A stretch of DNA of 64,000 bases from Ryuthela nishihirai (GCA_038380435.1 JAWZYU010000008.1:76026020-76090019); one strand, 5' to 3'; shown: positions 11,147 through 22,792, counted from the stretch's first letter. Translations and numbers: made by a program. The notes: generated by a model from the letters alone, not told the origin.

Positions 11147-13307
11147 AGACAGACGGTGGGATAGAGCGAGTTCACGTCGAAATACTTTACGTCACAATTT
11201 TAGACCTTCGTGTCACAAAACAAGGAGAATGTCTCCATTCCCCCACTGTAGAGGAAGGAGTGCCCACTAATTCTGCTTACCTCTTCTGTCTGCTGATAAA
11301 TGCGCGCAACGGTGGGATCTGTTTTGAGTAGCCGGTCGAAATCATGTTCCCAGCGCACTCTGTACCTGTAATCAAGTAAAAGCTGTTGGATGCATCGCTC
11401 TCTATCCAGCGTCTTTAAATAATTTAGCCCTATGATTTGACCTGTGAGGAGGTGGATAATGCTGGGGCTGAAACATTCGGGACATGAGTGGAAGTACCAA
11501 CCCGAAAAATCCATGGCCTGCTTGGTTTGCCTACACAGACCATCCAAATAGTAACAACCAACTTTATCTTCCCTCTCTGCAAAGCGCGCGGTCTTTAGGG
11601 TGAGATTCTCGGTTTCTGCTATGTATGCTGGCCAGGCAAGTCCTTTCCTGCTCTTTCTGTTACCCGATGAATAACCATTCGAGGGGTAAACACCAATCAC
11701 TCCTTCGGGCATGAATTTCTGTCTGTAGACCTGCAGACAAGTTAAAGGAAGAGTAATTTTAGAAAAAGGGTCTACTCCTCTCATCCGTAAAAATTCCGTA
11801 TGGAAGCTCTCACAACCTCGCATTAAAGTGTGGACGTCAGATTTATAGTACGCAATCATTTCAGATTTAAAATCCCAGTGAGTCCCCTTCACTGTTTCGT
11901 ACCACTGACGAAACTCTGAAGCTTCTCCTGGGGTCATGTACTGCGGTTCAAAATAATGGGCGTCGGGAATGGGTCCAGAATAATTTAAATTTTGACTCGT
12001 ACAAAACCTTTTTTGACTTCGGTAATGCCGAAAGTTTTAGGAAAAGATCGTAAAGGGGCCTGAATGAAAGAGAGAGAATCAATAAACCTGATTTTGAGGC
12101 TGGGTAAATTAAGAAGAAGAATTTTGTTGCCGTTAAAAATCAATTCCGGCCTCAGGCACTTTCGATAGAGGTAATTTAGAACGGGAATGAAATCGAATCC
12201 TCTACCGTTATGCACTAACAAAGTGACATCTCTAAATTTAGCCTTATCGTTATCGGTAGACAGCAACCAGTCCATGAAGGTGTCTGTATGGTCGAACTCT
12301 TCATATTTCCATACACCGTCACCATCTTCGTAGGTGACAATGCATAGAATGGGGGTTAATAAAACATCTTCTTCAACCGTCTCTATATCAAAACAGAGAC
12401 GGCTTCTGGTGACTTCACATTCTTTAGCCACTTTCACACACTCCAGTTCTTTCTGCACACACTGGTGAGGGGGTCAGAGGTCTGGTAAATGACCCCATAG
12501 TCGACACACCTGTGCCGATTAGCACAGGCTCCATTAAGAAGATGGGAGGCCAGACACTGTTGACCTTTAAAGAAACCCCGACAGAAGTTGCAGAAGATTC
12601 TAGTACCTTTTTTTCCACAGTCTGGTGTCATACATAACCGACAGGTGCCCTTGCAGACATGGGACTTGTGGTAGATGGATTTCAGACAGGGCATGCTAAA
12701 GGACCCCGTCTGGAAGTATCCTGCAGGTTTCGTGATGATGGAAAAGTGTCCAACATCATGCAGAAGATAAATAAGGTTTTCTGCATCTTTCTTCCCTGCG
12801 AAGATGACTTGAAAGTCGTCCTTGTGCCCCAAACACGATGATTCTGTATTCGGAGTACAGGTACGACTGAAAGATATGTAGATGGGGCAAACCGTACTTG
12901 TCCTCAGGGACTACAGCCTCGCGATGCAAGGCTTTAGCCTCGTCCCACTGTCTGCCAGAATCTCGCTCACAGATGTACCTGAACACTTCGACTGTCATCT
13001 TACCCTGCTTTTTTAAGCACAGGGCACAAGACTTCGGGCGAGGCACAAGTTATCATTGTTTGAGTTGTTGATAACGGATTTTTTGCTGGTGTTGAACGCC
13101 TCAAGGTCTGCTAGAGGTCTGCGCCGTGGTAAAGGGGTGTTACTGACCCCTCCAGAACGTTCCAGATCAGCAGCTGCCAGATCAAAATACCACAGCAGAA
13201 GTTGCAGAAGATGCTAGTACCTTTTTTTCCACAATCTGCCGTCATACACGCCAGGCAGATATTTTTACAAATGTGCGGCTTGTGGTGAATGGGTTTGAGA
13301 CAGGATA

Positions 13308-13521
13308 CAGTCGCTCAAAAAAGTATCCGAACACTACGGTTGATTACAGAATTCAGAAAAAATATCTGGCAACGATTTTTTTAGAAATTAGTGATCTGGC
13401 AACCTTCGTGTCACGTGACACGAAGGTTGCCAGATCACTAATTTCCAAAAAAATTGTTGCCAGATATTTTTTCTGAATTCTGTAATCAACCATGGTGTTC
13501 GGATACTTTTTTGAGCGACTG
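13308..13521. mobile_element. 214-bp palindromic MITE of Tc1/mariner type
   Basis: The whole element is an inverted repeat of two about 107-bp arms with its centre exactly between 13414 and 13415 (TCAC/GTGA). Terminal bases are CAGTCGCTCAAAAAAGTA and its complement. A TA dinucleotide flanks each side (13306-13307 and 13522-13523), the TSD expected for Tc1/mariner elements. The arms differ by very few bases, so it can form a near-perfect hairpin. A single-arm relative is at about 60790-60856. Confidence 0.87.
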
Positions 13522-13854
13522 TACACAGAAGGTCTTTGCACGGAAGTAACCTGATGGTTTGGTGATGACGGAAAAGTGTTCTGAGTCGTGTAGCAGATAA
13601 ATGATGTTTTCTGCATCTTTCTTGCCGGCGAAAATCACTTGAAAATCGTCCTGTGCCCCGAACACGATGATTCTGTATTCGGGGTACAGGTAGGTATGAA
13701 AGGTGTGAATTTCGGTCAAACTGCACTTGCCCGCAGGGACACTGGCATCCCAATGCAAAGCTTTAGCCTCGTCCTGCTGTCATGCTGATCTACGATCGAT
13801 GATGTAACCATACATAGTACCCTCCATTTTCCCCTCCTTCTTTAAACACAGGGC

Positions 13855-14543
13855 TTGGGTTGGGTTGGGTTGTTTTACCTCTGAGCGGCACTTTTTTGCA
13901 CACCATGGGCTAAATGGCCAGGTCACATGGATCCCGAAGGCTCAGAGAAGGTTGGGGGAGGGGTTGGGTTGGGTTGTTTTACCTCTGAGCGGCACTTTTT
14001 TGCACACCATGGGCTAAATGGCCAGGTCACATGGACCCCGAAGGCTCAGAGAAGGTTGGGGGAGGGGTTGGGTTGGGTTGTTTTACCTTTGAGCGGCACT
14101 TTTTTGCACACCATGGGATAAATGGCCAGGTCACATGGACCCCGAAGGCTCAGAGAAGGTTGGGGGAGGGGTTGGGTTGGGTTGTTTTACCTCTGAGCAG
14201 CACTTTTTTGCACAACATGGGCTAAATGGCCAGGTCACATGGACCCCGAACGGTCAGAGAAGGTTGGGGGAGGGGTTGGGTTGGGTTGTTTTACCTCTGA
14301 GCAGCACTTTTTTGCACAACATGGGCTAAATGGCCAGGTCACATGGACCCCGAAGGCTCAGAGAAGGTTGGGGGAGGGGACGCACTGGAACAGTTGTTGG
14401 GAGACAGATGGTAGCCTCCCGTCAAGGCCATACAGCGTGTTCTTTAACGTGCACAGGGTATGGCTCTCCCGCACACGGGGCCATGGCTTAACATCCCATC
14501 CAACGGACGGCGGCCTTTCCAAGCCCATCGGTGTCCCCTACTG
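13855..14543 (-). mobile_element. SINE-A with five tandem 104-bp 3' ends, 5' truncated
   Basis: Five successive about 104-bp repeats start near 13862, 13966, 14070, 14174 and 14278. Each joins the terminal CAACCC tail to the internal CCCCTCCCCCAACC site. The last continues into the body and stops at the CCGATGGG region without a head. The TSD AAACACAGGGC at 13844-13854 and 14544-14554 encloses the whole block, so the array arrived as, or grew within, one insertion. Confidence 0.9.
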
Positions 14544-14965
14544 AAACACAGGGCACGGCCGACTACAAGACTTCAGGCTAAGCACAAGATGTCATCATTT
14601 TGAATGCTGATAACAGACGTTTTACTGGTTTTGAACACCTTGAGATCCGCTAGAGGTCTGCGCCGTGGTCCAGGGACTCTACTGACGCCTCCAGAACGTT
14701 CCAGATCGGCAGCTGCCAGATCAAAATAAAAATCTTCATCTGTACTGATCGATCGTTAAATTGAAGAACTTTCTGCACCGTGTTGATAAATTTTTCTGCC
14801 GTGACCTCATCACATGAGGTCAACGGCAGGTTGATGGGGTTCCGGAAGCATTTGGAAATCCAAGAGGACGGAAGCATATGGAATTCCAGAGAAGGAAGCA
14901 GTCTGACATGACTGTATTCCTTCTCTGGCAATAGCTCTTTAAAACTGTTCTTTTGAACTTCCAGA

Positions 14966-15342
14966 TTGTGTTGTTTGGGTTGTTTTACCTCTGAGCGGCA
15001 CTTTTTTGCACACCAGGTCACATGTACCCCGAAGGCTCAGAGAAGGTTGGGGGAGGGGACCCACTGGAACAGCTGTTGGGAGACAGATGGTAGCCTCCCG
15101 TCAAGGCCATCCAGCGTGTTCTTTAACGTGCACAGGGTATGGCTCTCCCGCACACGGGGCAACGGCTTAACGTCCCATCCGACGGACGGCGGCCTTTCCA
15201 AGCCCATCGGTGTCCCCTACTGACCGTGGGTAGGGCGGGGAATTTTGCGGAGATAAATCTCAACGCTGACCCAGCTGGGACTCGAACCTGGGAACTACAG
15301 ATTACGAGCCTGGCGCGCTACCGACTGAGCCACCCCCGCCCC
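14966..15342 (-). mobile_element. SINE-A in the 5' part of the polymerase pseudogene
   Basis: TSD TTTGAACTTCCAGA at 14952-14965 and 15343-15356. An internal deletion removes about 15 bases of the CCATGGGCTAAATGG block. Confidence 0.92.
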
Positions 15343-15479
15343 TTTGAACTTCCAGAAGAGTGTCAGTAAATTCCAGAGGTTCACACGTTTAAAGTTAATT
15401 AAACGAAGCGTGTGAGTCGTAAACTGTGCCTTATATTTTGAAGAGCGATAGCTGCTGCTCTTTGTGATCTTCGGCATTT

Positions 15480-15927
15480 CGATAGAGATCTATCAAAGAC
15501 AGTGGCAAAACAACAGTTGAGTTGTGAAAAATGGAATTCGTTTTGTTAAATTTAGGACAGTCGGCATAATCGAGAAAACGTGACAAACCGTTGTGGAGTT
15601 GGCAACATTTGACGGGAATTGTTTAAAAACTTTAGGATAGATAAATGAAATTGCAAAAACGATGGAAGCCTCCCCCCACTGAATGAAATTGTAGATTAAT
15701 ATATGAAAAGTACTTATTTTCTCAGTTGGCAAAATTTAAGTTCCTAGATGGAAAATTTCCGATTATTACCCCTTCAACCATTCGCTATGACCCTGTTTGC
15801 AATCTTTAAAATATAAGTGTGTTTCAAGAAACAATTATTGAAAAGCTACGGCTTATTACGTTCTCCATTTTCACCTGTAAACTTGTCTATGGTTCAATAT
15901 AAACCTATTCAATTCAATTAAAAAAAA
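15480..15927. other. Unassigned DNA upstream of the polymerase start
   Basis: AT-rich, with no recognised gene. It could contain the polymerase promoter, but I see no distinctive motif. Confidence 0.3.
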
Positions 15928-16302
15928 GGGGCGTTGGTGGCTCAGTCGGTAGCGCGCCAGGCTCGTAATCTGTAGTTCCCAGGTTCGAGTCCCAGCTGGG
16001 TCAGCGTTGATCTTCGCAAAATTCCCCTCCCTGCCCAAGGTCAGTAGGGGACACCGATGGGCTTGGAAAGGCCGCCGTTCATCGTATGGGACGTTAAGTC
16101 GTGGCCCCGTGTGCGGGAGAGCCATACCCTGTGCACGCTAAAGAACACACTGGATAACCTTGACGGGAGGCTACCATCTGTCTCCCAACAGCTGTTCCAG
16201 TGGGTCCCCTTCCCCAACCTTCTCTGAGCCTTCGGGGTCCGTGTGACCTGGCCATTTTAGCCCATGGTGTGCAAAAAAGTGCCGCTCAGAGGTAAAACAA
16301 CC
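15928..16302 (+). mobile_element. SINE-A at an A-rich target
   Basis: TSD CAATTAAAAAAA at about 15915-15927 and 16303-16315. A short deletion (AGATTTATC region) is present in the body. Confidence 0.9.
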
Positions 16303-16689
16303 CAATTAAAAAAAACAACATATAAGAATAAGACCTCATATTCCAGAAAGAGCTTTCCACTTTCATTGTTAAAACTTCTTTTCTGAATATTTTCTCAGTT
16401 AACAATTTTCTGCGAACTAGAATTCTTCTTCCCCATAGGGGCAGAGTGCGTGATATTTGTGTCATCCTTATTCCCATGGCTCTGACCCACATTGGTCACT
16501 GGCTCGGTGCAGGTGAGCCTCTGCCCCTATGGCTTGCTCCACCCCTGACCTCGCGAAAGGGTTCTTCAGCACCGGGAGCCGTAAGTAACCTGAAATTACG
16601 AAACATTGAAAACGAATATTGAAACCGAAACGATAAAGATATTGATCAAATTTAAAAGCGAAATTCTTAGAACCAGAGCTGACCCATGG

Positions 16690-17605
16690 CATATTGCCAC
16701 CCGAAGAGAAATACTTTTTGCCTCCCAAGCGAATTTACTTTTCCCCCACCAAGTGAGCCAATTTTTATATCCCGCAAACGAACTTCTTTTTACGGTCTCC
16801 CAAGATAATGGGGGCGGGGGTGGCTCAGTCGGTAGCGCGTCAGACTCGTAATCTGTAATTCCCAGGTTAGAGTCCCAGCTGGGTCAGCGTTGAGATTTAT
16901 CTCCGCAAAATTGCCTGCCCTGCCCACGGTCAGTAGGGGACACCGATGGGCTTGGAAAGGCCGCCGTCCGTCGGATGGGACGTTAAGCCATGGCCCCGTG
17001 TGCGGGAGAGCCATACCCTGTGCACGTTAAAGAACACGCTGGATGGCCTTGACGGGAGGCTACCATCTGTCTCCCAACAGCTGTTCCAGTGGGTCCCCTC
17101 CCCCAACCTTCTCTGAGCCTTCGGGGTTCATGTGACCTGGCCATTTAGCCCATGGTGTGCAAAAAAGTGCCGCTCAGAGGTAAAACAACCCAACCCAAGA
17201 TAATGTAATTTTTGCAGCTCCCAAGAGAACTTACTTTTTGCCGTTCTGAAGCATACTAACTCTTTGCCACTCCCAAAGCATAGTTTTTTCCCACCCTGAA
17301 GCAAATTTAAATTTTGCTTCTACCAAGATAATTTATATATCGTCTCCCCTAAGGAAACTTAATTTTTGCTGCCCCTTAAACAAATATAATTTTTGCTGCC
17401 CCTTGAGCAAATGTCATTTTCACCGACTGTAAGCGAATTTAATTTTTGCCGTATTCAAAGAATTTAATTTTTTGTCTCCGGAAGCGAATTTAATTCTTGA
17501 AGACCACAACCGAATTTACTTTCTGCTCCTCCAAGTGAACCTAATTTTGCAACCCGTAAGCGAACTTACTTTTTGCCCCCTCAGGGGATTTTTCTTTTTG
17601 CCACC
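16690..17605. repeat. Degenerate minisatellite, about 25-35 bp unit
   Basis: Phrases like CCCAAGCGAATTTACTTTTTGCC recur with many changes on both sides of a SINE-A (16811-17193). The key alternating words are GAATTTA, TTTTTGC and CCCCAAG. No open frame spans it. Confidence 0.65.
16811..17193 (+). mobile_element. SINE-A in the minisatellite
   Basis: TSD CCCAAGATAATG ending at 16810 and at 17194-17205. Full length, one module. Confidence 0.93.
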
Positions 17606-17610
17606 CTCTA

Positions 17611-18170
17611 GGTGGGGCGGGGGTGGCTCAGTCGGTAGCGAGCCAGGCTCGTAATCTGTAGTTCCCAGGTTCGAGTCCCAGCTGCGTCAGCGTTGAGATT
17701 TATCTGCGCAAAACCCCCCGCCCTGCCCACGGTCAGTAGGGGACACCGATGGGCTTGGAAAGGCCGCCGTCCGTTGGATGGGACGTTAAGCCGTGGTTCC
17801 GTGTGCGGGAGAACCATACCCTGTGCACGTTAAAGAACAAGCTGGATGGCCTTGACGGGAGGCTACCATCTGTCTCCCAACAGCTGTTCCAGTGGGTCCC
17901 CTCCCCCAACCTTCTCTGAGCCTTCGGGGTCCATGTGACCTGGTCATTTAGCCCATGGTGTACAAAAAAGTGCCGCTCAGAGGTAAAACAACCCAACGTT
18001 AAAGAACACGTTGGATGGCCTTGACGGGAGGCTACCATCTGTCACCCAACAGCTGTTCCAGTGGGTCCCCTCCCCCAACCTTCTCTGAGCCTTCGGGGTC
18101 CATGTGACCTGGTCATTTAGCCCGTTGTGTGCAAAAAAGTGCCGCTCAGAGGTAAAACAACCCAACCCAA
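17611..18170 (+). mobile_element. SINE-A with two 3' modules
   Basis: The first module ends in AACCCAAC near 17996 and is immediately followed by GTTAAAGAACACG, starting a second module that ends at 18170. A clear TSD is not seen. Confidence 0.88.
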
Positions 18171-18202
18171 GCGCTAATCACTAGGCCACTAAGGCGCCTA
18201 TT
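18168..18202 (-). mobile_element. Fragment of a third tRNA-headed repeat
   Basis: Read on the minus strand, GGCGCCTTAGTGGCCTAGTG followed by ATTAGCGCTTGG resembles a class II tRNA 5' half (A box TGGCCTAGTGATTA). Nothing further of a tRNA follows, so it is a repeat fragment, not a tRNA gene. Confidence 0.4.
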
Positions 18203-18303
18203 GTTAGTAAAATCATGGAAAGAAATTAGCATTTCGATTTCATGGTATTTCATATTCAGTTGAAATTAGAGCAACTCCGTCAATCACCAGAATGCCACCC
18301 TTG

Positions 18304-18675
18304 ATGGCTCAGTCGGTAGCGCGCCAGCCTCGTAATCTGTAGTTCCCAGGTTCGAGTCCCAGCTGCGTCAGCGTTGAGATTTATCTCCGCATAACGCCCT
18401 GCCCACGGTCAGTAGGGGACACCGATGGGCTTGGAAAGGCCGCCATCCGTCGGATGGGACGTTAAGCGCCGTGCCCCCGTGTGTGGGAGAGCCATACCCT
18501 GTGCACGTTAAAGAACACGCTGGATGGCCTTGACGGGAGGCTACCATCTGTCTCCCAACAGCTGTCCCAGTGGGTCCCCTGCCCCCAACCTTCTCTGAGC
18601 CTTCGGGGTCCATGTGACTTGGCCATTTAGCCCATGGTGTGCAAAAAAGTGCCGCTCAGAGGTAAAAGAACCCAA
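18304..18675 (+). mobile_element. SINE-A missing its first bases
   Basis: TSD AATGCCACCCTTG at 18291-18303 and 18676-18688. The head begins at GGCTCAG. Confidence 0.92.
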
Positions 18676-18692
18676 AATGCCACCCTTGCAAT

Positions 18693-18711
18693 CCCCCCCC
18701 CCCCCCCCCCC
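18693..18711 (+). repeat. Poly-C tract (C19)
   Basis: Uninterrupted C run directly after the SINE. A second such tract is at about 21878-21892. Confidence 0.85.
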
Positions 18712-18820
18712 ACTGAAGCCTTGTAATGTGCATGCTTTCCGGCAGACCTTGTTTAAAACGATTTTTGGATTTATCGAAATCGTGCTTTGATTGGCGCCTG
18801 CGTCTTCTTTATTCTTGGGG

Positions 18821-18975
18821 GTGGAGAGTGGTTCAGTCGATAGTGTGCCAGGCTCGTAATCTACAGTTTCCATATTCGAGTCCCACCTGTGTCAGCATTT
18901 AGATTTATCTCAGAGAAAACTCCCGCACACAGGACCAGGGTTCTAAGTCCTATCTGACGGATGGCGGCCTTTCCT
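18821..18975 (+). mobile_element. Old SINE-A fragment
   Basis: Recognisable head (GTTCAGTCGATAG, CAGGCTCGTAATCT) and a decayed body, about 20-25% different by eye from the young copies. Confidence 0.7.
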
Positions 18976-18997
18976 TTTTTGCGGAGATAAATCTATA

Positions 18998-19207
18998 AAT
19001 AAATAATAAATAAATACCCCCTCAAGCAGCTGCTTGCCACAGAGGTCTGACAGGAGCCTGTCAGTTTATATGCCAGAGTAGAAGATCTGAGAGGATGGCA
19101 GGACCTCAGCAGAAAAACGACACAAACAGCCATGCCTTACCCGGGGCTCGAACCCAGGTCCTTTAGATCAGCAGCCAAGCGCGCTAACCACTCGGCCACA
19201 GGATGGC
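18998..19207 (-). mobile_element. Full-length SINE-B
   Basis: TSD TAAATCTATA at 18988-18997 and 19208-19217. The tRNA-like head ends at GGCCACAGGATGG. Confidence 0.88.
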
Positions 19208-19217
19208 TAAATCTATA

Positions 19218-19520
19218 GAAAAATAAATAAATAATATATATATAAATAACCAATAATATATATTATATAAATATATAATAATATATAACCTATAAATAGT
19301 GTTTGATTTGACTTGAGAATAAGCAGAGTGAGAGATAGCAATGCAGACAATAAATGATTGAGTTTCTGTATCAAATCAGTAGAACCTGCTGACGAAAATT
19401 CGTTATATTTACTGCGGCTTTAAATTCTATTCGTGTTTCCTGCCCATGGTGGCACTCTCAGAAATATTGCGAAACTGTGGGCATTTGATATACACATTCA
19501 CAGGGCTATCTGAAGTTGGT
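19218..19520. other. Unassigned AT-rich DNA
   Basis: No gene or repeat family recognised. Confidence 0.3.
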
Positions 19521-20010
19521 ACATAAGCATTATTATTATTATATATTATTATTATATATTATTATATTATTATATAATATTATACATAATATATTATTAT
19601 ATTATTTATTATTATACATAAGCATTATTACATTATTATATAATATATATATAATATATTATTATATATAATATATTATTATATTATTTATTATTATACA
19701 TAAACATTATTATATTATTATATAATATATATATATAATATATTATTATATTATTTATTATTATACATAAGCATTATTATATTATTATATAATATATATA
19801 TATATAATATATTATTATATATAATATATTATTATATTATTTATTATTATACATAAGCATTATTATATTATTATATAATATATATATAATATATTATTAT
19901 ATATAATATATTATTATATTATTTATTATTATACATAAGAATTATTATATTATTATATAATATATATATAATATATTATTATATTATTTATTATTATACA
20001 TAAGCATTAT
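19521..20010. repeat. AT-only minisatellite/microsatellite field
   Basis: Made almost wholly of ATT/TATA words. The anchor word CATAAGCATTATTAT recurs at 19522, 19617, 19699 (variant), 19765, 19852, 19933 (variant) and 19999. Spacings of 66 to 95 bp indicate a variable-length unit. It has strong potential for cruciform or slipped structures. Confidence 0.85.
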
Positions 20011-20067
20011 TATTGGTACATTAGCACTGCAGGGCAATGATGAAATAGATGGCTTTGATGCCGGATG

Positions 20068-20797
20068 GGCGAGGGTGGCTCAGTCGGTAGCGCGCCAGGC
20101 TCGTCATCTGTAGTTCCCAGGTCCGAGTCCCAGCTGGGTCAGTGTTGAGATTTATCTCCGCAAAATTCCCCGCCCTGTCCACGGTCAGTAGGGGACACCG
20201 ATGGGCTTGGAAAGGCCGCCGTCCGTCGGATGGGACGTTAAGCCGTGGCCCCGTGTGTGGGAGAGCCATACACTGTGCAGATTAAATACCTGTGCACGCT
20301 GAATGACCTTGACGGGAGGTTACCATCTGTCTCCCAACAGGTGTTCCAGTGGGTCCCTCTACCCCAACCTTCTGAGTCTTCGGGGTCCATGTGACCTGGC
20401 CATTTAGCCCATGGTGTGCAAAAAAGTGTCGGTCAGAGATAAAACAACCCAACGTTAAAGAACACGCTGGATGACCTTGACGGGAGGTTACCATCTGTCT
20501 CCCAACAGCTGTTCCAGTGGGTCCCCTCCCCCAACCTTCTCTGAGCCTTCGGGGTCCATGTGACCTGGCCATTTAGCCCATGGTGTGCAAAAAATTGTCG
20601 GTCAGAGATAAAACAACCCAACGTTAAAGAACATGCTGGATGACCTTGACGGGAGGTTACCATCTGTCTCCCAACAGCTGTTCTAGTGGGTCCCCTCCCC
20701 CAACCTTCTCTGAGCCTTCGGGGTCCATGTGACCTGGCCATTTAGCCCATGGTTTGCAAAAAAGTGCCGCTCAGAGGTAAAACAACTCAACCCAACC
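20068..20797 (+). mobile_element. SINE-A with three 3' modules
   Basis: TSD TTGATGCCGGATG at 20055-20067 and 20798-20810. Module boundaries (CCCAAC/GTTAAAG) are near 20453 and 20622. All modules share the local variant GGATGACCTTGACGGGAGGTT, so they derive from one another. Confidence 0.92.
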
Positions 20798-20816
20798 TTG
20801 ATGCCGGATGCCTCTG

Positions 20817-20962
20817 ACTGGAGGCAACCAACTGTCTCCCAACAGCTTCCAAGTGGGTCCCCTCCGCCCAACCTTCTCTGAGCCCTCAGAATCCTTTTGA
20901 ACTGGCCATTTAGCTTATTGTGTACACAAAAGTGCCGCTCAGATATAAAACCACCCTACCTG
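20817..20962 (+). mobile_element. Old SINE-A 3' fragment
   Basis: Diverged copy of the module from GGAGGCAACCAACTGTCTCC to AAAACCACCC, next to the young copy. Confidence 0.7.
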
Positions 20963-21258
20963 TGGTTCTTGGATGCCTAGGGGTCCCTGAAGTTAGTAAG
21001 AATGATCCGCAATTAATTTTAACCTTTCAAATTGCTCTAACCAAAATTGCATATTAACCGTGATTACATAACTGAGCCAAGTTTTATTGTATTTGATTGT
21101 AATTATGGCAATTCAGTATGGCAACACTGACTATATTATGCTGATCACAAGCTTTGATTGGACGTTGAAGATGTAAAATTTCTGACGCATCACATTTCTC
21201 CATTCAAATGATTAGATTTAAATTACAGAATAGCCAATAAAATACCAGCAGATAAAGT
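20963..21258. other. Unassigned DNA
   Basis: No features recognised. Confidence 0.3.
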
Positions 21259-21647
21259 TGTTGTTGTTTTTAGGGTTGTTTTACCTCTGAGCGGCACTTT
21301 TTTGCACACCATGGGCTAAATGGCCAGGTCACATGGACCCCGAAGGCTCAGAGAAGGTTGGGGGACCCACTGGAACAGCTATTGGGAGACAGATGGTAGC
21401 CTCCCGTCAAGGTCATCCAGCGTGTTCTTTAACGTGCACAGGGTGTGGCTCTTCCTCCCACGGGGCCACGGCTTAACGTCACATCCAACGGACGGCGGCC
21501 TTTCCAAGCCCATCGGTGTCCCCTACTGACCGTGGGCAGGGCGGGGAATTTTGCGGAGATAAATCTCAACGCTGACCCAGCTGGGACTCGAACCTGGGAA
21601 CTACAGATTACGAGCCTGGCGCGCTACCGACTGAGCCACCCCCGCCT
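21259..21647 (-). mobile_element. Full-length SINE-A
   Basis: TSD CAGCAGATAAAG at 21247-21258 and 21648-21659. A short GTT-repeat extends the tail. Confidence 0.92.
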
Positions 21648-21659
21648 CAGCAGATAAAG

Positions 21660-22790
21660 AACTAGTCAAATAATTCATCACTCGAACTTTTTAGGAATCT
21701 TGCTTGTGAGGATTTGTATTTCAGTTAAACAAAAAAATGTATCATCTAATAATGGAGATATGATCTATAGGAGAAGTAAATTCATGGGGTTCCACAGAAA
21801 GATTGAGAATTCGTAGAACAGTCCCTGGCGGCAAAACAATTGAGAACCACTTGTTGCCGAATCTAAGATGGGTGAAGCCCCCCCCCCCCCCCACTCCCCC
21901 AGAATGCTAATAAGGGTAATGGAGGGCAACATTATTAAACTTGTGCATATTTCACGAATTTTAAACGAAATTTCTTAAAAACCTTTAAAACGAAGAGGAA
22001 AATGTTGCACTGAAATTGAAATCTACTCTCTGAAATCTACTCACTGAAATTGAAAGGTACTAACGGCCTGCACCACGAGAAGGCGGGGTCGGACATTAGG
22101 TGCTAGACCTGGCCGGTTCTGTGCATCATCACTAGGGATTGGTACACAGCTCTCCTTCCAGTTTATGCCTAGCTACCATTTACAGGCCAGCTACAATTTA
22201 CAGACCAACATGGAAGAAGTATTAAATAACATCGATATTTTGAAAATAATCGATGAATTTGTTAGAGAAAAATCGAGGGAAAAATTTATGTAACTTTTTA
22301 CTCCAACTTAAATATATTTCTTTTTCTCTTAAAATATTTTATTATTTTGTTGTAATTTTAATTTTTATTTTTTTACATATTTTATGCCTGATGTTATAAA
22401 GAAAAATTTATTGATATGTTTTGAAATAAAAATATTAAATCACATATTATGTGTGTTTCATTTTTTTTTGTTATAGTGAAACCCTAGTTCTCTTTGTAGC
22501 ATATACATATATAAACACGTTTTTTTTAGGGGCCCCGTAAATTTTACCGCCATGGGCCACCAGCCGACTTAATCCGCCCCTTCTAATGATATTAGGCTAA
22601 TATATTCTACACCATTTGACCCAATACTTGAAAGGTTGCCGTTCCCGATGATAGATGTCGCCACTAACGACAAAAAGCGGAAAGATTTATGGTGATAATT
22701 ATAGTTAAGAAATGAGCTATCTGTTGTTAGTTTAGTAGTCAAAAAAACTGGTATGTATCTCGGAGTATTCGGTATTCAGTTCTTCATCTA
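21660..22790. other. Unassigned DNA with a poly-C tract
   Basis: Contains C-runs at about 21878-21892 and AT-rich sequence. No coding motif seen. Confidence 0.3.
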
Positions 22791-22792
22791 AA

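Larger units (their letters stand above)
12583..14730 (-). repeat. Tandem duplication within the polymerase N-terminal region
   Basis: Sequence from about 12583 to 13193 recurs from about 13194 to 14730. Shared blocks include GCAGAAGTTGCAGAAGAT, TAGTACCTTTTTTTCCACA, the IIVFGAQ/KKDAENxIYLLHD coding block and GCTAGAGGTCTGCGCCGTGG. Without the palindromic MITE (13308-13521) and the SINE (13855-14543) the second copy is also about 0.6 kb. The two copies have diverged by numerous substitutions, so the event is old. Confidence 0.8.
9516..15477 (-). pseudogene. polB: Polinton/Maverick protein-primed family B DNA polymerase, full-length but broken
   Basis: The minus-strand order matches type-B polymerases of Polintons. 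A start at 15477 (MPKITKSS) is followed by the N-terminal region with a Cys cluster (CKGTCRLC near 12650). The 3'-5' exonuclease motifs follow: FDIETVE at 12372-12392, NGRGFDF at 12190-12217 and YKSDVHTL at 11831-11851. The palm motif A FDVNSLYP is at 11158-11181. A thumb-proximal block (SLELNKAV) lies near 10490-10520, a motif B-like NLWGKLSE near 10200-10225, and motif C YADTDS at 9931-9950. It would have replicated the element using a protein primer. Removing insertions and the internal duplication leaves roughly 3.7 kb, about 1,200 codons, a normal length for the family. Several frameshifts, three SINE-A insertions, a palindromic MITE and a tandem duplication of the N-terminal part prevent expression. 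The catalytic motifs that remain visible are not mutated. Confidence 0.88.

Noticed and set aside
12659..12841. Plus-strand 60-codon frame over the polymerase N-terminal region
   Set aside because: It is antisense to the minus-strand polymerase coding block, which has recognisable Cys motifs.
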